Notes: generated by a model from the sequence alone, not told the origin. Shown: positions 29,501 through 39,116, numbered from the stretch's first letter. The stretch is DNA of 64,000 nucleotides from Ustilago trichophora (GCA_900323505.1 OOIN01000002.1:2356001-2420000); one strand, 5' to 3'. Numbers and translations are program-made.

Positions 29501-30195
29501 TCGACTGGCTCGGACCACTTGCGAACGACATGATTGAGTCCCAAGTCGAGCTCATAGTATGTAAGCGTCTTTTCCGCCTCTTCGAATGCGCGCCCTGATG
29601 GATCGTGGTCGGATTCCGAGTAATCTACCTCGAGGCAAGCGAAGAGTGGATTCTCGAAGCCGACATCCACGCCGACAATGTGATGGATGATGCTACTTGG
29701 TCGATGCGCTTCGAGGGGGCTCGAGATGGTCAGGTTCGCGTGAGCATCTCTATTGAGGATATAGACGAGCTTGGCCTTCTCCATGGCACCAATCATCGTG
29801 GCGCGTCCTTTTGGATCTGTAGCGAGATACTGACCTGGCACAATGCGTCGAGATCCTGAGCGTCCAAATGTCTCCTGATGAACCTTGTCAAACGAGTTGG
29901 TCCGTGGTTGATACTCGAGAATGACGATTCTGCCCGAGTCAGAGCCTACGATGAGGTAGTCTTTGGAGCCACCTGTGAGTCGGAAAGCGGCCAAGCTGCG
30001 AACTACGCCGAATGCATCGTGTGAGAGTACAGTCTCGACCTTGCCCGTCTGTGTGTCGGGCCTCAACAGCTCGAGACGGCTTCCTTTTGCGACGATGATC
30101 TCCTGTTGCCTTGTGCCGGAGAATTGACCCACCACTGTCGCATTGACGCTGCCCGAGGGCTGCAACGTCAAGTTGTAGAGGTGCATCCCATCCAT
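26530..30195 (-). CDS. RSE1: Splicing factor SF3B3 / Rse1 (SF3b 130 kDa subunit)
   Basis: A single 1221-residue exon, nearly the same length as human SF3B3 (1217). It is a three-beta-propeller protein of the DDB1/CPSF160 family (MMS1_N in the N-terminal half, CPSF_A at about 840-1170). Recognised stretches are LYNLTLQPSGSVNATVVG near the start, VVGSDSGRIVILEYQP, RRIVPGQYLATDPKGRA, ISSPLEAHRPSSIIHHIVGV, YELDLGLNHVVRKWSEP, NIGLQNGVLLRTVLDAVTG, YDLGKKKLLRKCENKSFP and VIDGDLCESFSLLPP near the end. Within U2 snRNP it scaffolds SF3B1 and SF3B5 at the branch-point region. The start at MDGMHLYN gives two candidate Met residues; the second matches the usual N-terminus better, and the choice changes the product by three residues. 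A second SF3b subunit, SF3B5, lies at 62718. Confidence 0.97.
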   Translation of the reverse strand: MDGMHLYNLTLQPSGSVNATVVGQFSGTRQQEIIVAKGSRLELLRPDTQTGKVETVLSHDAFGVVRSLAAFRLTGGSKDYLIVGSDSGRIVILEYQPRTNSFDKVHQETFGRSGSRRIVPGQYLATDPKGRATMIGAMEKAKLVYILNRDAHANLTISSPLEAHRPSSIIHHIVGVDVGFENPLFACLEVDYSESDHDPSGRAFEEAEKTLTYYELDLGLNHVVRKWSEPVDPRSNLLIQVPGGYNQNQEKWDGPSGVLVCSEDYIAYKHQDQPEHRVPIPRRLNPIEKSSERRGTLIVASVLHKMKNAFFFLVQSEDGDLFKITMEHQDDEIRSLKIKYFDTVPVASGLAILRSGFLFVASEYGPQLLYSFQKLGDDDDLPEYISTDYDENGAGRRRPQLPTFTPRALDNLVQVDEVPSLDPILDAKPLNPLASDSPQIFAACGRGARSSFKMLRHGLEAQEAVSSDLPGVPSAVWTTKITRQDEHDSYIILSFVNGTLVLSIGETIEEVSDSGFLTSSPTLAVQQLGEDALLQVHPHGIRHILVDKQVNEWATPSLPNGRQTTIVATCTNERQVVVALSSNELVYFELDMDGQLNEYQERKAMGAAVLTMSMADCPEGRQRTPYLAVGCDDSTVRIISLEPDSTLASISIQALTAPASSICVAEMQDATVDRNHATMFVNIGLQNGVLLRTVLDAVTGQLTDTRTRFLGSKAVRLIRTRVHGQSAVIALSTRTWLSFTYQDRLQFVPLIFDALDHAWSFSAELCPEGLIGIVGSTLRIFTIPSLASKLKQDNVALSYTPRKIASHPDEQGLFYIVEAEHRTLSPGAQRRRTEALEKELKPQQRGVLDLNPAEFGLIRAAAGNWASCVRVVDGLQAQTTLKIELDDNEAAFSLAIVPFASADKESLLVVGSAIDVVLAPRSFKKAYLTTYRLTDGGRSLEFLHKTEVNDIPLVLRPFQGRLLAGIGKALRIYDLGKKKLLRKCENKSFPTAIVSLDAQGSRIVIGDMQESIIFASYKPLENRLVTFADDVMPKFVTRCTMLDYDTVAAGDKFGNLYVLRIDGDTSRSVDEDPTGMTIVHEKPVLMGSAHKATLLAHYFVGDIITSLNRTVMVPGGREVLLYTGISGTVGALIPFVSKEDVDTLSALESHLRQENNSLVGRDHLAYRSSYAPVKSVIDGDLCESFSLLPPAKQNAIAQELDRKPNEINKKLAQLREGATGF

Positions 30196-31262
30196 CTTGT
30201 AGTCGCTGGGTCACAGCAAGCTATGCCGGCTTGCTTGACACTTTCGGTCGGTCAGCTGTCAGCTTTTCCGGTATGAAAAGAGGAAGAACCTGTATCGACG
30301 CCCTTTGGCTGGTTGAAAGCGTTTGCGACGGACTGCACTCGTTACCGGATCTAAGCTCTTCTTTAAAGGCTGGAAGACGGCAGAGGACAAGTCGGAAGCA
30401 GCAACCGAAGAGCTGAGTTGCGGTCGAGGGCTTCAAGCTACGGCTACGGCGTCGTCTGGTAGCAACTGGCCAGCTGCTCGTTGCTGGCTTAGGATTGTAT
30501 GGTTGTGGACAGGGTCTAATGGTATCGTCAGTGACAAATCTTCCCATGTTGGCCTCGCCTGAGCCATTCTGAAGAATATTCGGAAAACGGAAGTCAGTTT
30601 TGAGATTTTTAAGGTGTTACATCGCGTCTTTCACCAAATTTGGAGCTCGAGACTCATGATGCTGCAAAGGAGATGTTGGAGAATGCACTTTTCAACATCC
30701 GACGTTGCATGTTGCATGGCGCTGGCCATCTTGAAAACTTCGAACGTTATTCAATACCAAGAATCTCCCTGGTGCTTCATAGTCGAGAGCAATTGCGCAT
30801 CACAGCAACATCGGAACGGTACCAAGTCAGCCGATTCCGCTACAGGTAGGTGTTCTGGAATGCAGGGTCATTAATTTCGTGAGGCTGGTATCGTTACAAC
30901 AAATGGAGAAACAAAGAGAGAAACAGAGAAGCTGGGGGTGATGCGAAGAAAGAAAGCAGCCGAAGATGCTGAAGTACTATACACCACATACGCAGCCTGT
31001 GATCAAATGAACCGACGTCGTGCCAGATGAAAATAATTGAAGTGTCCGTGGTTGGGCGATGCAGATAAAGGCAGCGGCGACATGGTGAGCGTTGGCCCGG
31101 AGGACAGATACGGGAAAGTGGCACTGTAAGCGATTTCTGTCCATTCACAATAGCCTGGTGTCGTCGAAATTGCTTGTGTGAAGAGCGTGCTGCTCGATAG
31201 GCCCGCAGGCTGTAGCGCAAAAGTGGCCAGCATCGAGCGGAGAAGTGGTCCGCCTGCTTTTC
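30196..31262. other. Promoter of RSE1 gene and 3' region of membrane-protein gene
   Basis: This 1067-base spacer lies upstream of RSE1 and downstream of the minus-strand membrane-protein gene. I see no additional gene, RNA or clear motif. ORFs here are under 110 codons and featureless. Confidence 0.6.
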
Positions 31263-31835
31263 TTAGAAGTTGTAGAGGTTGCTCTCCTTGGTTGCGAGGG
31301 CGTAGTAGTGCTCGATTCTCTTTTTGAAGCGCCAGCACATAAAGTAGGCGTAGACCTGGAGCGCCCAGTCGATCGCGAGAGCAAAGACAAAGGCGATGTA
31401 GAGACTGTGGAAGCCAGCGGAGCAAAGACCGGAAGGCATGGTGCCATTGCTTGAGGTGGCCTCAGCAGGTGTTCCCCAGAGTTGACCGCCATTGTTGCAT
31501 TCCCAGACAATCTTAGTTTGTTGACGATCCAGCTGGAAGATCATAAAGCCGGCACGAACAGCGACGACGATCAAGATGACGGGCCAGAGGAAGAAGCAAA
31601 GACGCATAAACATGTACGAGTTGTTGGCCATACCTATGGTGGTGATGACGCAAATGGCCATGACACCCATTCCGATACCACCATAGATCTGGTATTCGGG
31701 ATAGTTGAAGAAGAGGAACTGTCCCTTCTGGAAGAGGAGAATAGAGCCTGCCAAATTGTAGGCTGCAATGAAGACGTTCCAGACCATAGCGCCATGGCGC
31801 AAGGGGAAGACGAGCAAGCAGTTGTCGCACCACAT
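31263..31835 (-). CDS. Four-helix membrane protein, basidiomycete hypothetical
   Basis: This 190-residue ORF starts MWCDNCLLVFPLRHGAMVW. The short N-terminus has two Cys (WCDNC) followed by PLRHG and the first helix. Four hydrophobic segments can be read: about 14-34, 48-72 (GGIGMGVMAICVITTIGM), 78-98 (FMRLCFFLWPVILIVVAVRAGF) and 146-168. A polar loop between helices 3 and 4 carries two Cys (WECNNGG and GLCSAGFH), which could form an extracellular disulphide as in tetraspanin-like folds. The C-terminus is basic then polar (FKKRIEHYYALATKESNLYNF). I recall similar proteins with an N-terminal Cys-plus-PLR motif in basidiomycetes but know no function. It is probably a plasma- or vacuolar-membrane protein. 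Confidence 0.7.
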   Translation of the reverse strand: MWCDNCLLVFPLRHGAMVWNVFIAAYNLAGSILLFQKGQFLFFNYPEYQIYGGIGMGVMAICVITTIGMANNSYMFMRLCFFLWPVILIVVAVRAGFMIFQLDRQQTKIVWECNNGGQLWGTPAEATSSNGTMPSGLCSAGFHSLYIAFVFALAIDWALQVYAYFMCWRFKKRIEHYYALATKESNLYNF

Positions 31836-33027
31836 GTCTGCTGCTGATCGAGTGGCTTGGCGTGTGAGCTGAAAGTCGCTGCGAATCCGGTATGTTGACG
31901 CTGATCAAGTCTAGCTGGGATGTGAGCTGGGATGCGATGGTCAGAAGTTGTCGTATGTGGTCGTTAACGATGATGTAGTGGTGAAAGGTGATGGATTCTA
32001 ATCACAACCGAACAACGATTATCATCAGATGTAGAAGAGGCGGTTCTTGAGGTCCGGGGGTAATAGTGGTCAACAGGATAAAGATCGTAGTCCAGAAAAG
32101 AAGGATGGGGAGGAGGAGAAGGATGAACAGAAGCAGGCACAACACCGTCGTGTCAAAGCGTATGAGAGGAAAGGAGGGAGGGAAGCGAGTGAGTGATAAG
32201 ATGGGTACAGAGAGGAGTAAGTGAAAGGCGGTGGATGAAGAATAAAGGCAGCAGAGCGTGAGCTGCAGGGCGGAGATGGACAGGGGCCAAAATGTCGCGG
32301 GCTGCATGCAAGCATGCTCGAGCCCAACTGCTTGGCTTGCGACGTTTCCCAATTCCCCTCCTCTCTTGAGCTTCGCATCTTGTACACCAGCTTCCTCTCG
32401 ACCGCAAGCTTGACTTCCGCTAAGCTATGATTGCGCGGAAGGCTGGGCTGGGCTGGGCTGAAGGTTGAGACCTCGGAACGTGGCCGTCTTGTTCTGACAC
32501 GGTTGAATGCCTTGTGCTCTAGTACCTTCGACGCCGTCTGTGAAAGACACCCTCAAAGCTTTTCCTGATGTAGCTTTCCAACCAGTTGAGCCTTGCCTTC
32601 TGATCACAAGAGTATCAATCACCCCATGCTAAAGTGCATCTTGCACCTAGCATCGCACAGAACGACAAGTAGTTAGTTAGGCGCAGGAAGCTGGAAGCCA
32701 AGAAAGCCAAGAGAGACCGAAAGAGCGTGATTTTGGCTCGTAGCGGAGGGTGCACACACCTCCTGTCATTCACGCTTTCCATGTCAAGTGAGGTCGAGGC
32801 CAAAACCACACAGTATCGAAATGATAGGAGGTGTTGGGAACGAGCCAGAGGAAAAGGTTCGAAACAAACTCGGCCAACTCTAGCTTTTAGGGGCTTTGCA
32901 AACGTCAAACAATCCACAGAGTGCAGCTCGCTTAGCGCTATCGGGCTGCAACACGACCCTGTCAAATTTGGATTCATGCACTCGGCCTGTGTTGATGCTT
33001 TACCATGTAATTTCCAGAATAGGCAAG

Positions 33028-33053
33028 TTTTTTTTTTTTTTTTTTTTTTTTTT
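33028..33053 (+). repeat. T26 homopolymer
   Basis: A run of 26 T in the spacer upstream of SMC6. The exact count is uncertain for technical reasons. Confidence 0.85.
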
Positions 33054-33141
33054 CCCGATCAGAGAACAAGCTAATTCAATATCGGCAACACATCGGGCTT
33101 TCCTCCACCTTTTTGTGCAGAGAGATAGGGTTGTTTCCGCG

Positions 33142-33237
33142 ACGCGTTCAAAGAAAGCGCAGCACAGCGCACAATTGGCCGAGAAAGTGGGCGTGTGATT
33201 AGGGTTCTGAAGGCTGGAAAATGCATCCCCAACGCGT
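33142..33237. promoter_or_regulatory. Pair of ACGCGT (MCB-like) boxes upstream of SMC6
   Basis: ACGCGT occurs at 33142-33147 and 33232-33237, 90 bases apart and about 445-540 bases before the SMC6 ATG. ACGCGT is the binding core of MBF-type APSES factors that drive G1/S genes in fungi. Regulation of SMC6 by it is an inference. Confidence 0.4.
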
Positions 33238-33682
33238 GCAGCAACAAGACTCTTCCAAAGGATTTCGGGCACAGGCGCGCAGTCTGCTTTGCCAACTCAG
33301 CCTTTTGACACTTTTTGCAAAGTGTTGGTCTTTTGAACTCAACCTCTCCGCAACCTCTCCGCACCCTCTCCGCAAACCTCATCTCATCTCATCTCAGCTC
33401 GTCTCATCCTCGACCAACAATCCAACACATCTCGACCGCTGTATTCGAGTCTTTCTATCGCTCTTGTTCAAAAGGAAGAAGGTCGTGCCCCTGTCAACAA
33501 CAAAGGTCAACCACGTGTGCCCTCTCCCTGCATGGTCAGCCTCCCGATCCCCGGAGTCCGTCTCCGTTCATTGCCAAGGTCCTCTCCTATCATTGACCCA
33601 TCAGCTCTTCTTGTAGGCCATCGCCAATTTCTGTAAGCTTGTGCGGCATAGCCCGTGTTGCGTTAGCCGCAAGTGATCCAAG

Positions 33683-36600
33683 ATGGCGCTCGGAAAGAGA
33701 CCTTCATCTCATCGTGCCGGTCGCGCCGACACGCTGGATGACGAAGACAATGCAATCGATGCCATCTCACCCAAGCGCATGCGTATCAATGGCCTCGTTC
33801 CTCTCTCCGGCCCAAATCCATCTCAGACTGAGGCTTCCAACCAAATGCAAAGGTCCCGAGCAGCAGCACCGGCGGAAGAAGAAGAAGACGACGACGACGA
33901 CGACGAGGGGATAGTCACTCCAGACGAAGATCAGGGTCAAGCGGCAGAAGAAGAGGAGGAGCAAGAAGAAGACGAGATGGACGAAGAGGAAGAGGAAGAC
34001 GAGATCGATTCGGACGACGATCGAGCTGAACAAGAGCGTCGTCTGGCCGACGCAAATCAAGGCGCCGCTCAGTCTGGTATCGTCGAAAAGATCGAGCTCC
34101 GCAACTTCATGTGCCACGCCAACTTTTCCATCAGATTTGGCCCCAAGCTCAACTTTGTCATGGGTCGCAACGGTAGTGGCAAAAGTACCATCCTCACAGC
34201 ACTCATGATTGCATTGGGTGGTAAGACCAGTTCCACCAATCGTGGTTCTAGCCTCAAGGATCTCGTCAAAAAGGGCGAATCATCAGCCATCATCACCGTC
34301 ACTGTCCGCAATCAGGGCAGTGATGCTTTTAAACCAGAAGCATACGGTGACCAGATTGTCATCGAGCGCCGCATCCTTGCCGAAGGAGGCGGATCCTGGA
34401 AGATGAAGGCTGCCAGTGGCAAGGTCGTGGCTACCACCAAATCAGAGCTCGAGTCCTTCTGTGATTTTGCCAATATTCAGCCCGACAATCCCATTCACAT
34501 CCTCACCCAGGACACTGCCCGACAGTTCCTCGGCAGCTCCGATCCCGCCGAAGTCTACAGGTTCTTCCTCGAAGGCACCCAGCTCAGTCAGCTTGTACGC
34601 GAGTACGACCTCATTGAGACGCACGTTCGCAGCATGAGATCAGCCCTGGCGCTCAAATCTGGAGCCCTCGAACAACTCGACGCCCTCACGCAGCAGGCCG
34701 CTGAACAATGGCGCAAGGTCAAGCAGACACTAGGCTACCAAGACAAAATCGATGCCTTGGACCGCGAGTTTGTCTGGGTTCAGGTCAAGGACGCACGTGA
34801 ACAGCTCGAAGAGGCGGTCGAAAAGACCGAAATCATCCGACACAAATTGGTCAAATGCGACGACAGAATCAGCAAGAGTCTCGAGGCACTCAAAAAGTGC
34901 GAAGAACGTATCGTCCGCCTCGAGGATGAAAATACCAACTTTGAAGGTGTCTTCTCACCTCTCCAGCAGCAGCACGATGAGCTTGTCTCCAAGGAGAAGG
35001 AGCTAGGCAAACAGGTCAAGGCCTTCGTTGCGCAGGAGCGTGAGCTCAACGACAGAATTATCGACATCAACAAGAGTATCGAGCGATACGAGGAGCAGAT
35101 TCGCGAAGAGACTGCCAAGCTTGCGCACGACGGTCAAGCACGCCGCCAGAAACTGGAAGAAGAGCGTCAGTCGAAGCAGAGAGAGCGCCAAGAGCTTCAA
35201 GACGAAACTGTAGACAAGGAAGACCAATCGCGCGAGCTGGACGCCAAGATCTCTGAGGTCTCACGTCGCCTAGAGGACGAAAGCGAGCGCCTGCAACGTC
35301 TCAGGGATCAATATCAGATGAACAGCTCGCGCCTGACGCAGCTTCGCGAGAGTAGCAAGAATCGACTCACCGCCTTTGGCGGTCCAAAAGTGCCAGCTTT
35401 GCTCCAAGCCATTAATAACGAAGCAGGTTGGAGGTCAAGACCACTCGGACCGCTGGGCACACATGTCAAGCTCAAGGATATGCGCTGGCAGAGAGTACTG
35501 GAGAGCGTCATGGGCAACAATCTCAACTCGTTCTTTGTCTCAAATCACGCTGACCGACTGCGCTTGAAGAAGATCATGGATCGAATTGGTGTTCATTCGC
35601 CGATCGTCATTGGTGCAGAAACGCTGTTTGACTATTCGTCTGGAGAACCACACTCTGACATCACCACCATCTTGCGCGTACTCGACTGCGACAACGAGAT
35701 TGTCAAGCGCCAGCTCATTTTGGCAGTCCACATCGAGCGCGCCGCTCTTGTCGAGAGGCGTGCCGATGGTGACAGGCTCATGCGAACACAGCCCCACAAT
35801 GTCCAGGCATGCTTCTCTGCAGACATGTTCAGCATCAGTGGTGGACAAGCAGGTTCGCTGTCCGCTGCGCTGCAGGATCATCGAGGCGCTCCCCGACTCT
35901 CACAGAATGTCGGCGATGCTATCGACAGTCTGGAGGCCGAACAGCAGCGGCTCGATCATGAGATCAACGAGTGCAACCAGCGCTTGCGTCAGCTCAAGCA
36001 GGAAAGGACCGAGTCGGAGCGTGCCAAAGAGACATGCAGGCGCGACCTCCACAACATGCGAAGACGCAAAGATATGCTCCGTCAGGACCTCAACAATCTC
36101 GACGAGCAGATGCAGGAAGCTGCGCCTGGTAACATTTCTGCGCTCGAGGATGCCAAGCGGCAGGTGGAGGCGGACAAGGAAGTCATCCTGCAGCAGTTCG
36201 AAGAGATTCAGTTGCAGAAGGCTGAGATTGTGGCCAAGCGAGCTCCGTTGAAGGACGAGATTCAGACGCTCGACGAACGAATGCGTCAGTTCCAGGGCAG
36301 AATGAGTGGGCTCCATGAAAACCTCGTCGCAGCCGTAGCGTCACGAGTCGAGGAGATCAACAATCGCGACCATTGGCAGAGGAAGCGCGCAGGTATCGAG
36401 GAAGAGATCAAAGCCAGCGAAGCTGAAGAGGCCAAACTCGAGGAAGACTACCAGAGCGTCCTCCAATCAGCCGAACAGTACTGCGAAGAAGTCGAAGTCA
36501 CACGGACCATGGCACAGATTGAGGAGGAGAAGCGCGAGCTGCAACTGCTCAAGAAGAGGGCCGCCTCTGAAGCCGGTGTGACTCTCGAACAAGCCGCTGA

Positions 36601-37201
36601 AGAACTGCAAAAGCGCAAACGTGCCCTCAACGACGCAAGGGATGAAGTGGACAGCATGAACAAGGCCGAGCAGCGGCTTCGCAGCTCTCTCGCTATCCGC
36701 TATGCCAAGTGGAATTTTTTCAGGCGCTCGATCGCTCTTCGAGCCAAGAGCAACTTTGCCCGCAACCTCTCCAAACGTGGATACGTTGGAACGCTCAAAT
36801 TCAACCACAAGGCTGAAAAGCTTTCGCTTGCAGTCGACACCCAAGCCCAGGACCAAGTCACCCGCTCCGCATCGTCCCAAACGCAACGCATGGCAGCCCA
36901 GCATTCCAACAAGGGCATGTCGGGTGGAGAGCGAAGTTTCGCTACCGCCTGTCTATTGTTGTCGCTCTGGCAAGCGATGAGTTCGCCCATCCGATGTTTG
37001 GACGAATTTGACATTTTCATGGATCAGGTCAATCGTCGTGTGGCCTTGCAGATGATTATGAATGAGGCAAAAGCGACACCTCATGTTCAGTACATTATGA
37101 TTACGCCACAAGACATGCCAGATATGAAGGGCGAAATGGATGGGGTGGAAATGCTGGTGGTGAATCCACCAGAGAGGAAGGAGGGTGCATTGGCTGGGTG
37201 A
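33683..37201 (+). CDS. SMC6: SMC6, structural maintenance of chromosomes protein 6
   Basis: A single 1172-residue exon. Residues 1-145 are disordered and strikingly acidic (long Glu/Asp runs encoded at 33880-34025). The ABC head begins IVEKIELRNFMCHANFSIRF, with Walker A GRNGSGKSTILTALMIALGG near residue 160 and a Q-loop region with ILTQDTARQFL. Long coiled coils flank a hinge (about 565-730) opening FGGPKVPALLQAI. The C-terminal head carries the signature MSGGERSFATACLLLSLWQA (about 1075) and Walker B IRCLDEFDIFMD. SMC6 pairs with SMC5 and Nse proteins to form the SMC5/6 complex for recombination repair and replication-fork stability. HILTQDTARQFLGSSDP is typical of SMC6 rather than SMC1-4. 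Its 3' end converges on the panE-like gene 202 bases away. Confidence 0.97.
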   Translation: MALGKRPSSHRAGRADTLDDEDNAIDAISPKRMRINGLVPLSGPNPSQTEASNQMQRSRAAAPAEEEEDDDDDDEGIVTPDEDQGQAAEEEEEQEEDEMDEEEEEDEIDSDDDRAEQERRLADANQGAAQSGIVEKIELRNFMCHANFSIRFGPKLNFVMGRNGSGKSTILTALMIALGGKTSSTNRGSSLKDLVKKGESSAIITVTVRNQGSDAFKPEAYGDQIVIERRILAEGGGSWKMKAASGKVVATTKSELESFCDFANIQPDNPIHILTQDTARQFLGSSDPAEVYRFFLEGTQLSQLVREYDLIETHVRSMRSALALKSGALEQLDALTQQAAEQWRKVKQTLGYQDKIDALDREFVWVQVKDAREQLEEAVEKTEIIRHKLVKCDDRISKSLEALKKCEERIVRLEDENTNFEGVFSPLQQQHDELVSKEKELGKQVKAFVAQERELNDRIIDINKSIERYEEQIREETAKLAHDGQARRQKLEEERQSKQRERQELQDETVDKEDQSRELDAKISEVSRRLEDESERLQRLRDQYQMNSSRLTQLRESSKNRLTAFGGPKVPALLQAINNEAGWRSRPLGPLGTHVKLKDMRWQRVLESVMGNNLNSFFVSNHADRLRLKKIMDRIGVHSPIVIGAETLFDYSSGEPHSDITTILRVLDCDNEIVKRQLILAVHIERAALVERRADGDRLMRTQPHNVQACFSADMFSISGGQAGSLSAALQDHRGAPRLSQNVGDAIDSLEAEQQRLDHEINECNQRLRQLKQERTESERAKETCRRDLHNMRRRKDMLRQDLNNLDEQMQEAAPGNISALEDAKRQVEADKEVILQQFEEIQLQKAEIVAKRAPLKDEIQTLDERMRQFQGRMSGLHENLVAAVASRVEEINNRDHWQRKRAGIEEEIKASEAEEAKLEEDYQSVLQSAEQYCEEVEVTRTMAQIEEEKRELQLLKKRAASEAGVTLEQAAEELQKRKRALNDARDEVDSMNKAEQRLRSSLAIRYAKWNFFRRSIALRAKSNFARNLSKRGYVGTLKFNHKAEKLSLAVDTQAQDQVTRSASSQTQRMAAQHSNKGMSGGERSFATACLLLSLWQAMSSPIRCLDEFDIFMDQVNRRVALQMIMNEAKATPHVQYIMITPQDMPDMKGEMDGVEMLVVNPPERKEGALAG

Positions 37202-37403
37202 ATCGCGATTTGTTTGTTGTAACTTTAGAAACGGTAGAGAGCAGGTCATCTTGATAAATTGGATATCGATATTTTGACTCGCAAAGCCTGGTATGAAGAC
37301 GAGTGACCGACAAGACAGAGTGACGGATGAAGTATAGAATTGGACGATTGGATGATGATGTTACACAATTGTACACTAGCTTGATGCAGTAAATGTGCAC
37401 GAT

Positions 37404-39116
37404 CTAGAGTTTGTTGCTACCGGTAACTCTGGTAGTTTTCAACTTGACCAGGTTTGTCAGCAGATCATTTGCCGTTGTATCGATATTGTAACCTCTTCCT
37501 AACGCCGAAATGTAGCCATTGATATAGTCAATTTCGGTGCTTCCTCTTCTGTTCTTTAGATCGCTGTGCATGGAGCTCCAATTGGCTGCTGTGAGTCGCG
37601 CTACTCTCTGCACTTCTGAGAAAAGTGCCTGAGGAGTTAAGGAGGGGTGAAGCATTGGTTCTCCTGTTTCTGTTGATCTAAGAATTAGATCTTCGGCGCT
37701 GAGGGTTGGGGAATAGGCCCTTTCTGTGGTAGAAGAGGAAGAGGAGGAAGCGAGATGTTCACGGACTTGGGCTTCGAGCACCATACCTGCTTCGAGACAG
37801 ATGGACCACATGGCATCCATGGCAGCTGGATTGCCAAAGAGGTCGCCATTCTTGCAATCGGCAAGGGCGGTCAAGGGGTTGATGCATGCGTTGATGACGA
37901 GTTTGCGAAGTGATCGTAGTTGAAACTCGCGAATGGGCTCCCATTCGACGTTGAGCGGAAGCGAGAGGAGACCGGCAACAGTTGCACGGAGCGTACGAAG
38001 ATTGGGTTGATCGGGAATGTTGGCAATGGATAGCATCTTGGATGGCGCGTGGGGGTCTTGTACCTCCTCGATTGATGAAGGGCTGTCAGCGTCCGGAGCG
38101 AACCTCTCCCATCCTTTGGCCTTCTTGTTGGTTTTTGATCCGCGTGTTGGTAGCTCAACACTGGGCAATGGCGGTTTTGTTTGCCCGAATGGCACTCTCT
38201 CTGCCTCGAATCCAACCGGACCTGCCCTTGCACTCGGCACGATGCCAAAATGCAACGTCCCCGCGCTGGCATGGACAATATCCAGCGGCCCCTTTCTCCA
38301 GCAACCATGGGTGGTCGAAGCGAGCACAAAGTTGGGTCGCTGCTCTGGATCCTTGAAGAAAGTGTCGAAAAGCGTATCCAGCACACCCATGCCGTTTTGC
38401 AGGAGAACGATGGTCGACCAGGGATGGATGCGGTGTCGAATGCCTTCCAGCGCGGACAAGGTGGAATCGCACTTGGTGGTGATGATGAGACTGTCGATTG
38501 GACTAGCTCGGGGCTGCGAATATGTGCCTTCAAGAGTAGAGATGAGCGAGATGCCACCGTCGTGATCTGGCAACGGTGTTGTGGAGGATGTCTGATCGCG
38601 TATCCCCGATACTTCTGAGGGTGAGCCATTTGTGGTGCGAGATATCAAGAATCGGTCTTCTGACGAGCCTTCTCCTTCTTCTGCTACTGCTTCTGCTTGA
38701 TTTGCGCGATTGCGACGCACTATGGAAGCAATGACATCGGTAGGACTGGAGTTGAAGTCGGTTTGAAAGCCGCCTTCGATATCTCTGACACCATCCTGCT
38801 CTAGGACAATCGAGTTTACGTATCTCTGCTTGGCTTGCTTGCCAAATGCTTTTCTGCGCAGATGCAAGGTGACAGAGGTCTGCTGTGGATCTGGGAGCTG
38901 GGATTGGATGTAGGGCGGTAAGCTGATCGAAGAGACGATGGTGCCCTGGTTTGGTGGCGGGCGCTTGTTGGAGAGATTAGATAGGAGAAGCTCTCGCCGT
39001 GACTTGGATGATGAAGGTCCTGGTTGGAGGAGCTGGCGCTGAAGCTTAACAGAGCGCTTGAGATGGAATGCGATGAGAGAACCTATGGAGCCGACGCCGA
39101 GGACGTGGTACCGCAT
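37404..39116 (-). CDS. Ketopantoate reductase-family protein (2-dehydropantoate 2-reductase)
   Basis: This 570-residue ORF starts at the dinucleotide-binding motif itself, MRYHVLGVGSIGSLIAFHLK (Gly7, Gly9, Gly12), as ApbA/PanE proteins do. The C-terminal ApbA_C domain begins near residue 400 with LRKLVINACINPLTALADCK, including the family's Lys and Asn that contact substrate. It ends with GSTEIDYINGYI, matching the usual E-(I/V)-xx-(I/L)-N-G motif. The classical reaction is NADPH reduction of 2-dehydropantoate to pantoate in coenzyme A synthesis. Length is about 1.7-1.9 times the bacterial enzyme because of Ser-rich insertions at about 130-190 and 310-350. Many fungi carry several paralogues, so pantoate synthesis is likely but not certain. 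Confidence 0.82.
   Translation of the reverse strand: MRYHVLGVGSIGSLIAFHLKRSVKLQRQLLQPGPSSSKSRRELLLSNLSNKRPPPNQGTIVSSISLPPYIQSQLPDPQQTSVTLHLRRKAFGKQAKQRYVNSIVLEQDGVRDIEGGFQTDFNSSPTDVIASIVRRNRANQAEAVAEEGEGSSEDRFLISRTTNGSPSEVSGIRDQTSSTTPLPDHDGGISLISTLEGTYSQPRASPIDSLIITTKCDSTLSALEGIRHRIHPWSTIVLLQNGMGVLDTLFDTFFKDPEQRPNFVLASTTHGCWRKGPLDIVHASAGTLHFGIVPSARAGPVGFEAERVPFGQTKPPLPSVELPTRGSKTNKKAKGWERFAPDADSPSSIEEVQDPHAPSKMLSIANIPDQPNLRTLRATVAGLLSLPLNVEWEPIREFQLRSLRKLVINACINPLTALADCKNGDLFGNPAAMDAMWSICLEAGMVLEAQVREHLASSSSSSTTERAYSPTLSAEDLILRSTETGEPMLHPSLTPQALFSEVQRVARLTAANWSSMHSDLKNRRGSTEIDYINGYISALGRGYNIDTTANDLLTNLVKLKTTRVTGSNKL

Larger units (their letters stand above)
31836..33682. other. Divergent promoter region, membrane-protein gene and SMC6
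   Basis: This 1.85 kb spacer has no gene I can support. It holds a short GGGCT repeat (32436-32460), a 26-base T run (33028-33053), two ACGCGT boxes (33142 and 33232), an ACACTTT/AAAGTGT hairpin (about 33308-33326) and three copies of an AACCTCTCCGC-like unit followed by CATCT repeats (33340-33405). The last elements form the CT-rich SMC6 leader. Confidence 0.65.

Noticed and set aside
33200..33210. Telomere-like AACCCTAA (minus strand) considered as a telomerase RNA template or telo-box
   Set aside because: Only eight matching bases with no surrounding structure I can recognise; a similar chance match CCCTAACC occurs near 8566.
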